Part shown: positions 1-11,099 of the stretch, one piece after another
Layout of the letters: every line of letters starts with the position of its first letter
How positions within the stretch are numbered: the stretch's first letter is position 1
Source of the DNA: Trichopria drosophilae
Taxonomy: Eukaryota > Arthropoda > Insecta > Hymenoptera > Diapriidae
DNA length: 64,000 bases
Assembly (NCBI GenBank): GCA_030407085.1
Contig: CM059587.1
Location: 19,813,001 to 19,877,000, forward strand
Direction: 5' to 3'
Made by a program: the position numbers and the translations under genes
Notes under the pieces: model-generated
The model's database searches: none
What the model was told of the DNA's origin: nothing
What the model saw: the letters and a program-made list of their open reading frames with translations, nothing else

Positions 1-955
1 ATCGATACCCAAAATCATCCCCCAATTCGCCAGAAATCTCGAATTTTGTCCCCATATATGTTGAAAATTGCGCAAGAATCCGTTGATGAGATGATTAAAG
101 AAGATGTGATAGAGCCCTCCAATAGCCCGTGGATGCCTAACCCCGTGATTGTCCGTAAGTCAAATGGTAAATTTCGGTTCTGAGGTTGCACTACCTCTTC
201 TAAGGATGCATACCCCCTCCCCTATATGGATCGAATTTTAGCCGGCTTGAGTCGTGCTGCTTGCATAACTCAACTAGATTTAAGTCGAGCTTATTTTCAA
301 GTCCCAGTAGAAGTTTCAAGCCGCCCTATCACTGCTTTTGCTGTACCCGGTCGTGGACTTTTTCAATTTAAAAGAATGCCCTTTGGTCTGACCAATGCCC
401 CCGCCACTTTCCAACGACTAATGGACCGCCTCATTGATCCGGCGTGGGAACCCCCCACGTTTTTGCGTATTTGGACGACATTATTATTGCTACGGACAAT
501 GAGGCTGACCACTTGAAGTATCTCGAATTAGTTTTGACCCGATTGCGTGAGGCCCGTTTAGAATTAAATCTCGAGAAAAGCAACTTTTTTAGTACCGAAG
601 TCAAATATTTAGGCTTTTTATTAAATAAGGATGGTCTTAAAGCCGACCCCAATAAAATATCCCCACTATTAGAGTTTCCACCTCCCCAGAATATTAAGCA
701 GCTCCGCCGATTCTTAGGAATGGTGGGCTGGTATTCGCTTTTCCTCCCTGACTTTTCTCACGATAGAGTTCCCCTAACCCAATTGCTAACTAAAAACACC
801 CCCTGGCATTGGGGAGTCGACCAACAAAAGGCGTATGATTCTCTTCGATTTGCCCTCGCCCGTACCCCAGTATTAGCACGTCCTGATTTTGGAAATCCCT
901 TCACGGTCCAAACAGATGCCAGCGACTACGCGATTAGTGCCGTTCTGACCAATAG
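1..955 (+). pseudogene. gypsy reverse transcriptase (broken)
   Basis: Frame 1 begins with a typical finger region (EDVIEPSNSPW, PNPVIVRKSNGKFRF). A stop at 181-183 follows, and the conserved segment after it is shortened. Reading resumes with DAYPLPYMDRIL, TQLDLSRAYFQVPV and FKRMPFGLTNAPATFQRLMD. The frame shifts near 455, and the catalytic box FAYLDDIIIATD follows in frame 3, then KYLGFLLNKDGLKADPNK and the connection region. The YLDD catalytic Asp pair is intact, but no single frame encodes the enzyme. Confidence 0.9.
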
Positions 956-2352
956 AGGGCGAAGAACATCCCATTCATTTTTCCAGTCGTGTATTAACGA
1001 AGGCAGAAAGGAAGTATTCGGTAACCGAAAAGGAATGTCTGGCGGTGATTTGGGCCGTGAAGAAATTTCGTCCTTACATTGAAGGCACCCCTGTGAAGGT
1101 AATAACCGATCACAGTAGCCTTAAATGGTTACGGAATTTACGTGATCCCACCGGAAGGTTAGTTCGATGGTCCCTGGCCCTCCAATCGTATGACCTTGAT
1201 ATAACACACTGTAAAGGTTCCCTCCATGTAGTTCCAGATGCCCTCTCACGTATGTATGAGAGTACCGATCAAGCCCTTTGCGCCCTTGGAGATTCACAAG
1301 ACCCTTGGTACTTACAGAAAATGCAAAATATTCGCGATTTCCCCCAAAAATATCCCAATTGGAAAATAATAGAGGATAAAATTTATTACCATAAACCCCA
1401 TCCTATTATAGAGCCAGCCCTTACCGACTTAGATTCTTGGAAATTAGTTCTTCCCTTTGAGGCCCGATTGCGTGCCCTTAACGATGCCCATAATTGTCCA
1501 CAAGCCGGTCATTTAGGAATCGATAAGACTTACCATCGTCTTATACAGGATTTTTTCTGGCCCAGTATTTTTCAAGATGTTGCTCGTTTCGTATCCCGTT
1601 GCCCGGATTGCCAAAGACAGAAAGTCTCCCAGCAAGCTCCGGCTGGGATAATGAGAGAAAGAACCACAGATGGTCCTTGGATGACTGTGAATTCCGATGT
1701 CATGGGTCCCTTTCCCCCCAGCAAGCTACAAAATCGTTTCGTCGTTGTCTTTCAGGATATGTTTACTAAGTACGTAGAGATTAAACCCCTTCGATCTGCA
1801 ACTGCCATAGCCATTATGACCGCGTTTGATAATTTAATAGTTAATAGATGGGGTTGCCCGACATATTTCCTGTCAGACAACGCGAAACAATACGATAATC
1901 GATATATTCAGAACCATTTGCGTTAACTTAATATTACTCCCAAACCGATCCCTCCTTACCATGCCCAAGCAAACCCCGTAGAACGTGTGAACCGTACCCT
2001 AAACACGATGATCAGTACTTTCGTTTCAGCAGATCATCGTGACTGGGACGCACACTTATCTGAATTTTGTTTTGCTCTTAATACTTCAGTTCAAGCCTCC
2101 ACCCGTATGACCCCCGCATTTTTAAATTTTGGCCGCAATCCCCGTCCTGTTAAAACCCTTCGCGTTAACCCGAACCCTACTACTTCTACCCTTCCCACCG
2201 ATCCTACTGTTTGGCATGAAAGAATGAAAAGGTTACCCCTAATTCACGATTGGGTACATAAAAACCTTGAACAAGCTTCTAAACGCCAAGCCCAATATTA
2301 CAACCAATCCCGTCGCGATATACAGTTTCAAGTAGGTGACCTAGTTATGCGC
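955..2352 (+). pseudogene. gypsy RNase H and integrase (broken)
   Basis: After a frame change near 955, RNase H motifs appear (TDASDYAISAVL before the shift; FRPYIEGTPVKVITDHSSLKW after it; VPDALSRM at its end). The integrase zinc finger follows as H-x5-H and C-x2-C (GHLGIDKTYHR, SRCPDCQRQ). The DDE core follows: the first Asp in VNSDVMGPFP, the second in FLSDNAKQY, and the Glu in NPVERVNRT. A TAA at 1924-1926 splits the core between the second Asp and the Glu. The C-terminal part ends around FQVGDLVMRR, after which similarity is lost. Confidence 0.88.
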
Positions 2353-2493
2353 CGTATCAGATTTTTATCCTCATTGATTTTGCGGTTCTGTATAAGTTTT
2401 TTAAGTTTTACTTTCGTTTTCCTTCCTTTTTACTTGAATCCTAGTATTATTTATTGTCTTTCTCCTTTTTTTTTAATTCCGGTCATATCCTAA

Positions 2494-2829
2494 GAAATTT
2501 CACCTTCGAGTCGAATCCCGAACCCTGAACTTTCCTTTTCTTTTATTTTATATTGCGTTCCCCATCTTTGCGTCCCCTTTTGCGGCATCATATTGTACCC
2601 CTTTTCTTCTCATCAATTCCATTTATTAGTTGTAATTTTTATTAATATACTTTTTGTGTTGTTTTATATATTTTGGCTTTTATAATTTATTTATTAACCC
2701 CTCCATTATACGGGTTATAAAATAATGAATTAATATTTTTATCTTTTCTCAATTTTTATGTATGAGACAAATAAAATTGTAACAAAGAAGCAACGAAAAT
2801 TTCTGGATGGTTATGGAAAAAAGAGATTG
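2494..2829. other. AT-rich spacer between two retroelements
   Basis: Pyrimidine-rich, then AT-rich sequence follows the gypsy coding remnant. No LTR end, gene or repeat boundary is recognised. It may contain the decayed 3' untranslated region of the gypsy element. Confidence 0.4.
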
Positions 2830-2839
2830 TTAATAAAGG

Positions 2840-3360
2840 TTAAAAACTATCAAGAGTTGTTTTAATTCTCTCTGAGATTCTAACATGTATTTCAGTTGGA
2901 GTTTGAAAATTATTATCTAAATTGATTTTAGATAAAGTTTGGATGCGTTGTGAAGTAATTAGCGCAATAAGAGTTGTTCACTTTTTTGACAAGGAAATCA
3001 AAGATAGTTTTTCATTTAGATACCAAGAACGTAAACATTTTAAAACAGGCTTTAGATCCCAAGTAAACCTATATTTGGGTTTCGGTGGATTTCTTTTTGA
3101 GACTCTTCTATGAAAATCTTCTATTGAAATGAGAGAAATTGCAGATCTTAAACTATTATGTGTCCCATAAGATGCTTAACTTTCCAAAAATTTTAAATAT
3201 CTTCAATAGATGCCTTATAAATATTTACATCCTTGTTCTTACAAAAGAGCCACCATTTCCTCCACTAAACTTCATATTGTTTAAAAGTTGCCTTTTCTAA
3301 TGATGGTATGGAGACAGGAATGGCAGAATCGGGATATTCATTCAACTGAAACGCTTTCCA
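2840..3360 (-). pseudogene. DIRS-like tyrosine recombinase remnant
   Basis: Translating the minus strand from 3360 gives LNEYPDSAIPVSIPS, then LEKATFKQYEV, a stop, and WRKWWLFC, resembling the core-binding start of a tyrosine recombinase. Further on, past several stops and shifts, are SWYLNEKLSLISLSKK and TLIALITSQRIQTLSKIN. The Arg in the last block is at the place of the first catalytic Arg. The remaining catalytic boxes are not visible. This was translated by hand across frameshifts, so treat the exact ends as approximate. Confidence 0.55.
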
Positions 3361-4077
3361 GACAATCTCCCTGCCGCCAGGGAAAGGGTGGAGGATAACG
3401 GATGAACTTCCCTGTAAGAAGATGTTAATAAATCATCAGAAGGTACCAAAAATAAAATTGGTTCCGTAATTAGCATATTGAATAAGGGAAACCACGGCCG
3501 AGTAGACCAGTTTGACACTACCAGTACCCGTTCTGCCTTACCAGTTATTACTCTTCTTAAAATCTTTAAAATTAAATTAAACGGAGGAAAAGCGTAAAAA
3601 TAAAAGGTTGACCATGATAAAGTAAAAGCATCTATTGCACAAGAGTTTAGATCACAATGCCAAGACACGTATTTTGGACATTTGGCATTATGAACCAAGG
3701 TAAATAAATCAATATCAAACAATCCAAATACGTCAGTAATATAAGAAAGCCCAATAGGCTAATTCAGTTTCTGGTGCAATATTACGTGACTCCTCGTCAG
3801 CATATTTATTGACTTTGGTGTTGATGTATAACGCATAAATCCAAATTTTCTTCTTTTCACACCACTGCCATATTTCGTTTGTAATATCATTTAAATGTTG
3901 GTATTGAATACCTCCTATTTTATTTATATACGAAATGGCAGTGGTGTTATCAATTCGAAAAAGGATTTCACAATTATAAAGTTCTTTACCAAAGCACTTA
4001 CGAGTATATAAATCCGCTTTCAATTCTAAGTAATTGATGTGACGATCTGTATCAGTTTTATTCCACCAACCATGCAT
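3342..4077 (-). pseudogene. DIRS-like RNase H region (broken)
   Basis: The 4077-3733 part has HINYLELKAD, ILFRIDNTTAISYINK and NKYADEESR, the typical spaced acidic motifs of the DIRS RNase H. The 3722-3342 part continues in a second frame with DIDLFTLVHNAKC, YVSWHCD, IDAFTLSW, FYAFPPFNLILK and an STRPWFP box, which sits just C-terminal of RNase H in this group. One frameshift separates the halves near 3725. The start given is only the open-frame boundary, not a real initiation codon. Confidence 0.8.
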
Positions 4078-4259
4078 TTTATTTCAGGCGCAATAAGAAT
4101 CCCATCCTGTCATTTAAGTTGAATATTTCAAAACTAAACTTAAACTGTCTTATTGGGCATAATCCATTAGAATGTTTGATTACCACCGTTTAAACTCATT
4201 TTGAAGACTGGAATGAAGGAACAGGATCGAATCATAATTATTTTTACACTTTTTAAAGG

Positions 4260-5063
4260 CTAAAAACTTTTATCTCTCAAAATGTTTTGTATATGCAACC
4301 AGCCATAATTTACTGCAAGACATATTAAAATTAAAATTTCGATTATTTTTTCATAATCTCTAATTTTACAAAACTTTAAGTTTTGATAATGTTTAATTAT
4401 GTCCAATATTTTTATTCTTTTTTTAGGGGTTAATTGAATAGTCAATACTATTAAACACTAACCCCAAAAATGTGCATATTTGAGATGGATTCAACATATA
4501 CTTTTTTAGATTAAGAATAAATCCTAATTTTTCTAAAATAGTTCGTATCATGCACGTATTTGAATAACATTTCTTATTTGCTCCCAAAATGCTAATATCA
4601 TCAAATATACAATCACTAAAATTACGTTAGATCTTAAATATTGAATGACAGGTTTTAAAATTTTAGTAAAAACGTAAGGTGCAGTACATAAACCAAACGG
4701 CATACAATTAAACTGATACAGAACATTGTCAAAAGAAAATCTTAAAAATTTTCTAACGAATTGAAATTAAAAATATGCGTCCTTTAGATCTATTGTTGAC
4801 ATATAACAATTTTTTGTTAATAATTGTACAACAGTTCTATAATCCTTCATTTTAAAATGCGGAGCCTCGATGAAGTTATTTAATTTTTTTAAATTTAAAA
4901 TAAACCGTTTACTTCCATCTGCTTTATTAATTAAAAAATAAGAAGATAAAAATTGTCTGTGACACAGTTTGACGATAGAAATAGCACCTTTACCTATCAA
5001 TTCGTCGATTTCATTTTTGAAAATGTCATATTCTTTTATTAAAACAATAAGGTTAGGTGGCAT
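4260..5063 (-). pseudogene. DIRS-like reverse transcriptase (broken)
   Basis: From 5063 downward: a finger region with SSYFLINKADGSKRFILNLK and LNNFIEAPHFKM, then the first catalytic region MSTIDLKDAYF. After a frameshift near 4767 decayed sequence follows, with an IFDDISILG box in place of YxDD and then a stretch of the LEKLGFILNLKK and PSQICTFLG type near 4470-4560. From 4445 an LTPKKRIKIL and VNYGWLHI stretch continues the connection domain. The spelling matches DIRS-type rather than gypsy or LINE reverse transcriptases. Confidence 0.75.
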
Positions 5064-5609
5064 GTTTTATTTGGGTGTAGACTTAAAAGGTATTTGATAT
5101 CCTTGCACCACTGATATATATATAAAAACGGGATAGCGGATACACCAAGATTCTTACCCGGGACTGAACGGCGCCATATTGGAGAAAATTTGCCATTTTC
5201 GGGTGTCATCGGAAATAGTCGAGATTTATCGTCATATCATATGTACATATATATGTTAAAAAAAACTCGCCAATTTCTTATTAGTAAAACATAATTAGCA
5301 CAATAAATGCTGTCAGAATAAAATTGCGTATAATTATAAGGCTATATTCTTATTCTACAAAAAGCATTGAAATCATGTAATAAGGCCAAGTTCTTTCTAA
5401 TGAATGAAACGATTCATTAATGCAATATACAATAATTTGGAAAGAAAATTTTGCGTACATTCAGAACACCACAAATTTTTTCAAGAAACTTCTTTGAAAT
5501 CTAAGTTATCATTGAACTGACATATTTCTCGTAAGCTGAAGGCTCTTTCAAACTTCCGTTGGCAAAAATTATGAGCCGGTTTTACGTAGACGAACCATAT
5601 TTTGAAACG
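5064..5609. other. non-coding spacer
   Basis: AT-rich sequence between the DIRS-like and LINE remnants, with a short GC-richer patch near 5150-5220 and small TA runs. No gene or repeat boundary was recognised. Confidence 0.4.
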
Positions 5610-5630
5610 TTTGATTTGATTTGATTTGAT
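5610..5630 (-). repeat. (ATCAA)n tail marking the LINE 3' end
   Basis: About four copies of TTGAT on the + strand sit at the expected 3' terminus of the minus-strand LINE. Short tandem tails of this sort are common at LINE 3' ends. Confidence 0.65.
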
Positions 5631-6044
5631 ACCATTTATTATTGTCCTGGACATTAGGTACGTGGACAAATCACAATTAACAAGAGTTACAAACATAACT
5701 TAAAAACTAAACTAAACTAAGTTTAATATATAATCATAGTAGTCCCGCTCGCTAGTGGACCATCGCCGCAATTCGCTGTTTTACACGAGCAAAAGTAATA
5801 AGTAACGCATAGTAATTAATAAAAAAGAATGAAGAAGAAACCAAACACTTTGCATAAAGGCTGGCGCGCGGTTTAAATCAATTTATGTTGCACTGGAAAC
5901 TTGACGTTTTAGGAGTGACATAACGCCTGATTTAAAAGCTTCTTGAGATCGGTTAGTGCGAAGGCAGGATGGTAACAAATTCCAGGATCGTATGGCCATT
6001 ATCCAAAATGAATTTGAGAAATAATTTGTTTGACATGTAGGAAT

Positions 6045-6566
6045 TTAAAAAGACGTAGAGTTCAAACGAGTACTCTGTCTTAGGGAAGTTTGACAAGGAA
6101 TAATTCTGTCCCGAATATATTTAGGCTGCGACGTATGAAGTACCTGATGGGTGAGTGTATCACGATAATATATCTGGCGATCCTCAATTGTAAGCCAGTT
6201 TGCTTTCTTCCAATATGGTGTCATGGATTGGTCTCTTCTTAATCGGTAAACAAACCGTAATGCTGAGTTCAATAAACGACGAAGTTTGGTGACTAGATAA
6301 GCCGATGCGTCAGAAAATAACAGGCAGCCAAAGTCTAAGTGCGGCACAATCAACGCGTTGACCAAGGCCAATTTAACTGAGGACGGAAGGTTAGCCCCTC
6401 TGAAACGAAGCCTGTGGAGTGTATAATGGACTTTAGAGCTAACAGAGGAGATGTGGCGATTCCATGTAAGATCTGACGAAAGATAAACACCAAGGTCATG
6501 AACTTCACTCACATATGGTACAGCGTAGTCATTAACCAAAATTGGGGACAGTACCATTGTATTCAA
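6045..6566 (-). pseudogene. LINE reverse transcriptase C-terminal fragment
   Basis: This 173-codon open frame covers the thumb and C-terminal region of a LINE reverse transcriptase. It starts inside the protein (the upstream codons TKAIIFGTRNNLAKL are in the same frame), so the Met is not a true start. Beyond 6045 in another frame the expected terminal region can be followed to about 5900. It lacks the catalytic residues and is not functional. Confidence 0.8.
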
Positions 6567-6761
6567 TTTAGCGAGGTTGTTTCTTGTCCCAAATATAATT
6601 GCTTTGGTCTTCTTTTCGCTAATTGTTAGAACGTTAACAAAGTATGCATGGTTAATCTTACATAGAGAAATCTATCGTAACGTGACGATCGTCAGGAAGG
6701 TTAGTTTTTCTATCTTGTGGAAAAATGCACTGCAAGGTATATTCGTTTTCCAAAGTCGAGG

Positions 6762-6789
6762 TATAACATATGTCCACTAAACATTGAGA
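6762..6789 (+). repeat. mariner left terminal inverted repeat
   Basis: Begins TATAACATATGTCCACTAAA; it is the exact reverse complement of the right end at 7973-8000. Confidence 0.93.
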
Positions 6790-6912
6790 TTTACTTCAGA
6801 CGATCATTTGACTTCATAAACGAACACACAGATGGCGCTCAACTCACTTCTCATTCCCAGCTGTGCTTCTACTGTAATGTGAAACTCATCTTCCCTGTAG
6901 TTTTCAATCAAA

Positions 6913-7875
6913 ATGTCGTACAAGCTGGATTTACGTAAATCTGTCGCTAATTTGTTTGGACGACTCAGTACAAGTGAAATTCTTGATGTGTTTAAAGATA
7001 AACCAATCTCCCGTGCGACTATTTTTCGTGTTTTGAAGGATTGCCGCAATGGAAAAGAACAGAAAAATAAGATTATACCTGGTCGACCACCAAAATTAAG
7101 TGCCAAAACAAAGAAAAAACTGCTGTCAAGTGCAAAAAACAAGGTTGGTCAATCAACACGTAAATCAGCACGAAAATTTGGCATTTCAAAGTCTGCCGTT
7201 CACAAGATTTTGAAGAAAAACAATGTAATTTATCGTAAACGTAAGAGAGCACCAAAACATACAACGAAACAACTCGAAAAAATACCAAAGTGCTGCCGTG
7301 CACTTCGTCGTGAACACTTTGCGAATGAAAAATGCATAATTTTGGATGATGAATCTTACTTCACATTTTCGCATCATGAATTAAGTGGCAACGACGGTTT
7401 TTACACTGACAACATCGATTCAACACCAAACGAAGTTAAATATGCCAGCGAATCAAAATTTGAGCCAAAGGTGCTAGTGTGGGCGGCCATTTCTTCGAAG
7501 GGTATTTCAGTGCCGTTGATTCGCACAAACAAAGCCAAAGCGATCAATGCTGACATTTATATCGGTCAATGCTTGCCAAAATTGAAGCAATTCATCAGCA
7601 AATATCACACTGGCGACGAAATCATGTTTTGGCCGGGTCTTGCGAGCTGTCATTCCGCAAAAAAAACATTGGATTGGCTGAACAATCAAAAAATACCATT
7701 TGTGCCGAAAAAGGACAACCCTCCAAACGTGCCGCAGGCACGTCCAATCGAAAATTTCTGGGCAGTTCTCAAACGTATGGTGTACGAAAAGGGCTGGAAA
7801 GCACAAAACCTAAATCGAGACATTCGCTCTACACTACGAAAAATCGAAGACAATGGTCCATTAAGTGTTATCTAA
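6913..7875 (+). CDS. mariner-like transposase with altered second catalytic Asp
   Basis: A 320-aa cut-and-paste transposase. The N-terminal 110 residues form paired helix-turn-helix DNA-binding domains (STSEILDVFKDKPISRATIF; SARKFGISKSAVHKILKK) linked by an IPGRPPK AT-hook-like motif. The catalytic core has the first Asp in CIILDDESYF. The second should lie in FWPxLASCH, but the codon is GGT (Gly, FWPGLASCH). The third acidic residue is the Glu of QARPIENFW, 37 residues on, so the family is DD37E-like by spacing. The Asp-to-Gly change should abolish cleavage unless it is a sequencing error. A basic KKNKIIPGRP stretch may help nuclear entry. The frame is otherwise uninterrupted, starts at the first ATG after the left end, and stops 97 bp before the right repeat. 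Confidence 0.88.
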   Translation: MSYKLDLRKSVANLFGRLSTSEILDVFKDKPISRATIFRVLKDCRNGKEQKNKIIPGRPPKLSAKTKKKLLSSAKNKVGQSTRKSARKFGISKSAVHKILKKNNVIYRKRKRAPKHTTKQLEKIPKCCRALRREHFANEKCIILDDESYFTFSHHELSGNDGFYTDNIDSTPNEVKYASESKFEPKVLVWAAISSKGISVPLIRTNKAKAINADIYIGQCLPKLKQFISKYHTGDEIMFWPGLASCHSAKKTLDWLNNQKIPFVPKKDNPPNVPQARPIENFWAVLKRMVYEKGWKAQNLNRDIRSTLRKIEDNGPLSVI

Positions 7876-7972
7876 ATGTATTTTTTTTATATGTTACCAA
7901 TAGACTTAAGTACCAAATAAATATAATTTTGAATTCAATTGTCATTTATGAAAAAGCGTAAGCCAGAATTAG

Positions 7973-8000
7973 TCTCAATGTTTAGTGGACATATGTTATA
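7973..8000 (-). repeat. mariner right terminal inverted repeat
   Basis: Ends TTTAGTGGACATATGTTATA; exact reverse complement of 6762-6789. Confidence 0.93.
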
Positions 8001-10989
8001 TACCATTTCCACCAGTGACTAAACTTCCTGGCGCTGCCTTATTTTGTAGAAACAGAGCTCAGTTTTCATGCTATCTTCAGCCAGTACGAGAAACGTCATT
8101 CGCCATTACAATCTGATGTAGTATATTTTTTGGAATGAAATTAAATCAAAAACATAAAAAAAAAGGTTCATGGATTAATGTTTGATGTAATTGAAGTGAA
8201 ATTGGTTATTTATAAAACGTTTCATCTAGAAAGCATTGGGATATAGACGATCGTCTATTTATTGGTTTTTTACATGTACTGCAAATTTCCACCGAATGGG
8301 CAGATTGATAAACTATTTTAAACTGTACAGGTATTACTTTATCCTTTCAGCTAAAATACATGCACCAAGTGTTCCGAGTCATTAACTTTTGGCTAAATAA
8401 AGTTTCTTTACTTTTATGTAAACGACTGGTGGAAGGGCTTGTACATAAAACACGCGGTTTGATCGGCCACACGAAAATATTAATTATTTATTCCGATCAG
8501 TGCCGGTGACGATTCGATCGCGACGCGGACTTCCTAATGTTCCGAAACGTTCTCTCTCAACCCGATCGTCACTTTTTCACATCTTAGTTCGATCTTTCAA
8601 ACTCTCGAACATTTAAATAGACTACGACGTCATATTACACATCGATATCATACTATTCGAATTACAACTAATTGTATCGAGATCGTCACCATTTCGAAGG
8701 GCCTTTTACATAATTACCTAACAGGCCAGCTTCATTTTGGGAGGTACCCCCATTCGGGTGTGCAATGGCGTAGGGAAAACCACCTTTGTGGGAAAAAACC
8801 TACGCCGGGTACCGCAGTCGATAAAACATCGATTCTGTCCGTAACATTTTAGTTAAATAATATTATTGAAGTTATGTAAGTTTGGAAATATAAAAATTTG
8901 GTAAAATAATGTTTTCTTTATTTCAAAAAATACAAATTTAACGTTAATAATGAAATAAAATCAAATTACTAACCATACGAATAGAAAGTGCAACGATTCT
9001 TAATGGCGGAGCATATTTATTTTTAATCGAGCAAATCAAACTATTCAGTTTACTAACTTGTTTTAATACAATTAAGTAATATCGGCGAATTACATAAACG
9101 CTTTATAAAAAATAAGACATTTAGTTCACCTATACATTAAGATACATTTTTCATCGCATAGAGCATGGGTTATTTATGAGTTCGATTTTCCAAAGTTCAA
9201 ATTTTGCAAGAAATACCTTTGTTTGAAGGATATATGTTTTATTAAATTTGTGATTTGTAATTCCAATACATTCTTTATCAATTGTTTATTTGAGGCCAGG
9301 AGCTTTTTTAATTTACATGTCGTACACCAATAATATTTAGCTTTCATTTTAAAAATCTATTTTTTTTTATAATTGATGAACATTTCAACATAACACTTAA
9401 AAATGAAGTTTTCTTCATGCGCGTTCGAAAAAAATGCATTTCAGAGACATCCGCTTTAGTCCCTAAAACGTGTTGAACTCAGAAATACTTTTTTCTGATA
9501 ATACAGAATACTTGCTCGTAAATAGGCAGTTCCAGATTCATTCTTTTTACGTGATGCATTGATTATTGATGCCGTGTGCGAACCTCATTGTTTTCAATTA
9601 TTGTTGGTAACGCAAATGAAAACGGGTCAGTCAGTGTTCCAGGATTTCAAGTTTGAATAGCCATTCTCAGTAAAAAGCAACGATGTTTTACTGTCGGGTA
9701 ATATAATAAGTATCTCTTATTTTTATATAATACTTAATTCTTCTATTTTAACCCTAACTTCTCACTTATTCGTCCATCACTTGACCACATCGCACTGCAC
9801 CTCTCGCTTTCCGTTTGTATTATTTTTAAACATTGTTGGTCAGCACTATTTTTTAAACGAAAACTTTTATATTCGGAGACCACAATCCTGTTCAAAACTT
9901 ATTGAACTATTTGAATAGAAATAGTATTGTCTCCCATGCACAGTTCACCGCGTCAGTCATAGCCAAGGAACTAATGAATTGAAATTTGCGTGTATAAAAT
10001 TTTAATAATAATAAAGATTAATAAGTATTTGGCTTAGTTTTGTTTGTATTAGCGGCGACCCGAGACACACCATGAACGTGAAAAATTGACAAATCAACAC
10101 ATAAATCAAGTATTTTCTGCCAAATGGACACTTTTTGGAGATATGTTTTATATTCCCAGTTTCTTATCATAAAGTGATGAAAATATAGTATTTTTGACGA
10201 TGTACAATTAAAAAATAGCGATGTTTAACAAAGTTATGCTTTATTTGATTATTTTCCTGCATTCAACAGTATTTTCATGGTTTTACTAAAAATTGTTAAA
10301 TTAAAAACAAATTGTCTAGTGCGCTTTTTGTAGATTTTTTGGCGGGCTTTAAGATAAAAATATGTATTTTCAATTTTAATAATGATATCTGCCTAAAAAA
10401 ACTATGTTAAATGTTTGACCGTGGATTTTGCAAAAGATGGGATTTTTTAAAAATCTGAAAAATTCGTAAAAAATACTTCTTTTTATTACGACCATGCTAA
10501 TATATTGAACAAAGTGGCAAGTAAAGACAGTATAAACAAAAAAAACACATTAAAAGTGATCATTAAAAAATAAGTCCCCTGGATATAATGCAGGGGCCAA
10601 CCATATTTTTTATTCTTCACTATCTCGGTTAAAAATTATTGAATATTTTTTTTTTAATTTTCAACAGGAAAACCACATCTTTTAAGAAAAATTATTCACG
10701 TATTAATAAATTTTCAACATGTAATGTAAAATAAGAGAAACTTAATAGTATTTTACCTTTAATAGTATAGACATTTTTATTAAATTTAATTCTTCGGACG
10801 TTCTAAAATAATTAGAAATATTAAGTATTTACATATATCGGTGACAATTAAAGAAATTTACCAACAATTTTACAACAAAAACCAGAAAATTATAATACTA
10901 TTGGCGAAATTGAATAAATAATGGGAAAAATAAGGATAGAAGACATAAAAGGTAAAAATTAGAAGATTGAATATAAAAATACATAGATA
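8001..10989. other. long AT-rich non-coding stretch
   Basis: No convincing gene, RNA or mobile element was recognised. A GC-richer island lies near 8480-8830 and contains a nested hairpin (see next entry). The rest is AT-rich with short homopolymers. Confidence 0.4.
8743..8813. repeat. nested inverted repeat (hairpin)
   Basis: Outer arms GGTACCC (8743-8749) and GGGTACC (8807-8813) enclose inner arms GGCGTAGG (8767-8774) and CCTACGCC (8799-8806). The inner stem closes a 24-nt loop. It sits in a locally GC-rich patch. It could be the end region of an unrecognised retroelement or a structured RNA; nothing identifies it. Confidence 0.55.
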
Positions 10990-11019
10990 CAAAGCAATTA
11001 ATTACAAAATTAAATTGTT

Positions 11020-11099
11020 TCGCAAGATTGACGTTTCGACTAGAGGTATGGGTCAACATCAGAATGCAAAATAGATAGAAACCAGCTTCGTATTTATAG
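11020..11099 (-). mobile_element. Penelope-type pLTR remnant
   Basis: On the minus strand a TATAAATACG box (near 11090) is followed about 30 nt later by CTGATGTTGACC and then GTCGAAACGTCA. The same layout occurs at 28552-28620 and 50729-50910 in this window. It is therefore probably the promoter and ribozyme-like part of a Penelope element. A decayed Penelope RT remnant on the same strand lies at about 12480-13144. Confidence 0.5.
11031..11063 (-). ncRNA. hammerhead-like core, degenerate
   Basis: The minus strand reads CTGATGT, a short stem TGACC with weak partner GTC, then GAAAC. The consensus hammerhead box is CUGANGA, so the last base is off. The element is probably inactive. Confidence 0.25.

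Larger units (their letters stand above)
1..2493 (+). mobile_element. Ty3/gypsy-type LTR retrotransposon, partial and decayed
   Basis: The pol region reads reverse transcriptase, RNase H, then integrase, which is the Ty3/gypsy order. The element enters from the left edge, so gag, protease and the 5' LTR are outside the window. Coding capacity is broken by an in-frame TGA near 181, frame changes near 455 and 955, and a TAA at 1924. No LTR, primer-binding site or polypurine tract could be picked out downstream of 2352, so the 3' end is not defined. It is a dead copy and cannot supply intact enzymes. Family assignment rests on domain order and motif spelling. Confidence 0.9.
2830..5063 (-). mobile_element. 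DIRS-like (tyrosine-recombinase) retrotransposon, decayed
   Basis: Read on the minus strand, the remnants come in the order reverse transcriptase, RNase H, tyrosine recombinase. This combination is diagnostic of DIRS-type retroelements, which use a recombinase in place of a DDE integrase. There are many stops and frameshifts. No gag-like part and no terminal repeats were recognised. It abuts the gypsy remnant in opposite orientation with about 0.3 kb between them. Confidence is high for RT and RNase H and moderate for the recombinase. Confidence 0.8.
5610..6700 (-). mobile_element. 5'-truncated non-LTR retrotransposon (LINE)
   Basis: A minus-strand reading frame (6566-6045, with clear similarity continuing upstream to about 6620) gives the C-terminal part of a LINE reverse transcriptase. 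Blocks are KKTKAIIFGTRNN, VSEVHDLGVYLSSDLTWN, ALVNALIVPHLDFGC and WLTIEDRQIYYRDTL. The 3' end on the minus strand is a pentanucleotide tail near 5610-5630. Sequence upstream of about 6620 decays into stops, so the catalytic YADD part is lost or truncated. The spelling suits Jockey/CR1-type LINEs, but the clade is not certain. Confidence 0.8.
6762..8000 (+). mobile_element. Tc1/mariner-superfamily DNA transposon, about 1.24 kb
   Basis: Perfect 28-bp terminal inverted repeats lie at 6762-6789 and 7973-8000, with TA at the outer edges as expected for TA target duplication. The only long frame inside (6913-7875) encodes a transposase. Length and layout are those of an autonomous mariner-like element. 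Perfect ends imply a fairly recent insertion compared with its neighbours. The catalytic core is altered (see the transposase entry). Confidence 0.93.

Noticed and set aside
6717..7142. ORFs overlapping the mariner left end on both strands
   Set aside because: Shadows of the transposase gene and terminal repeat; no independent motif.
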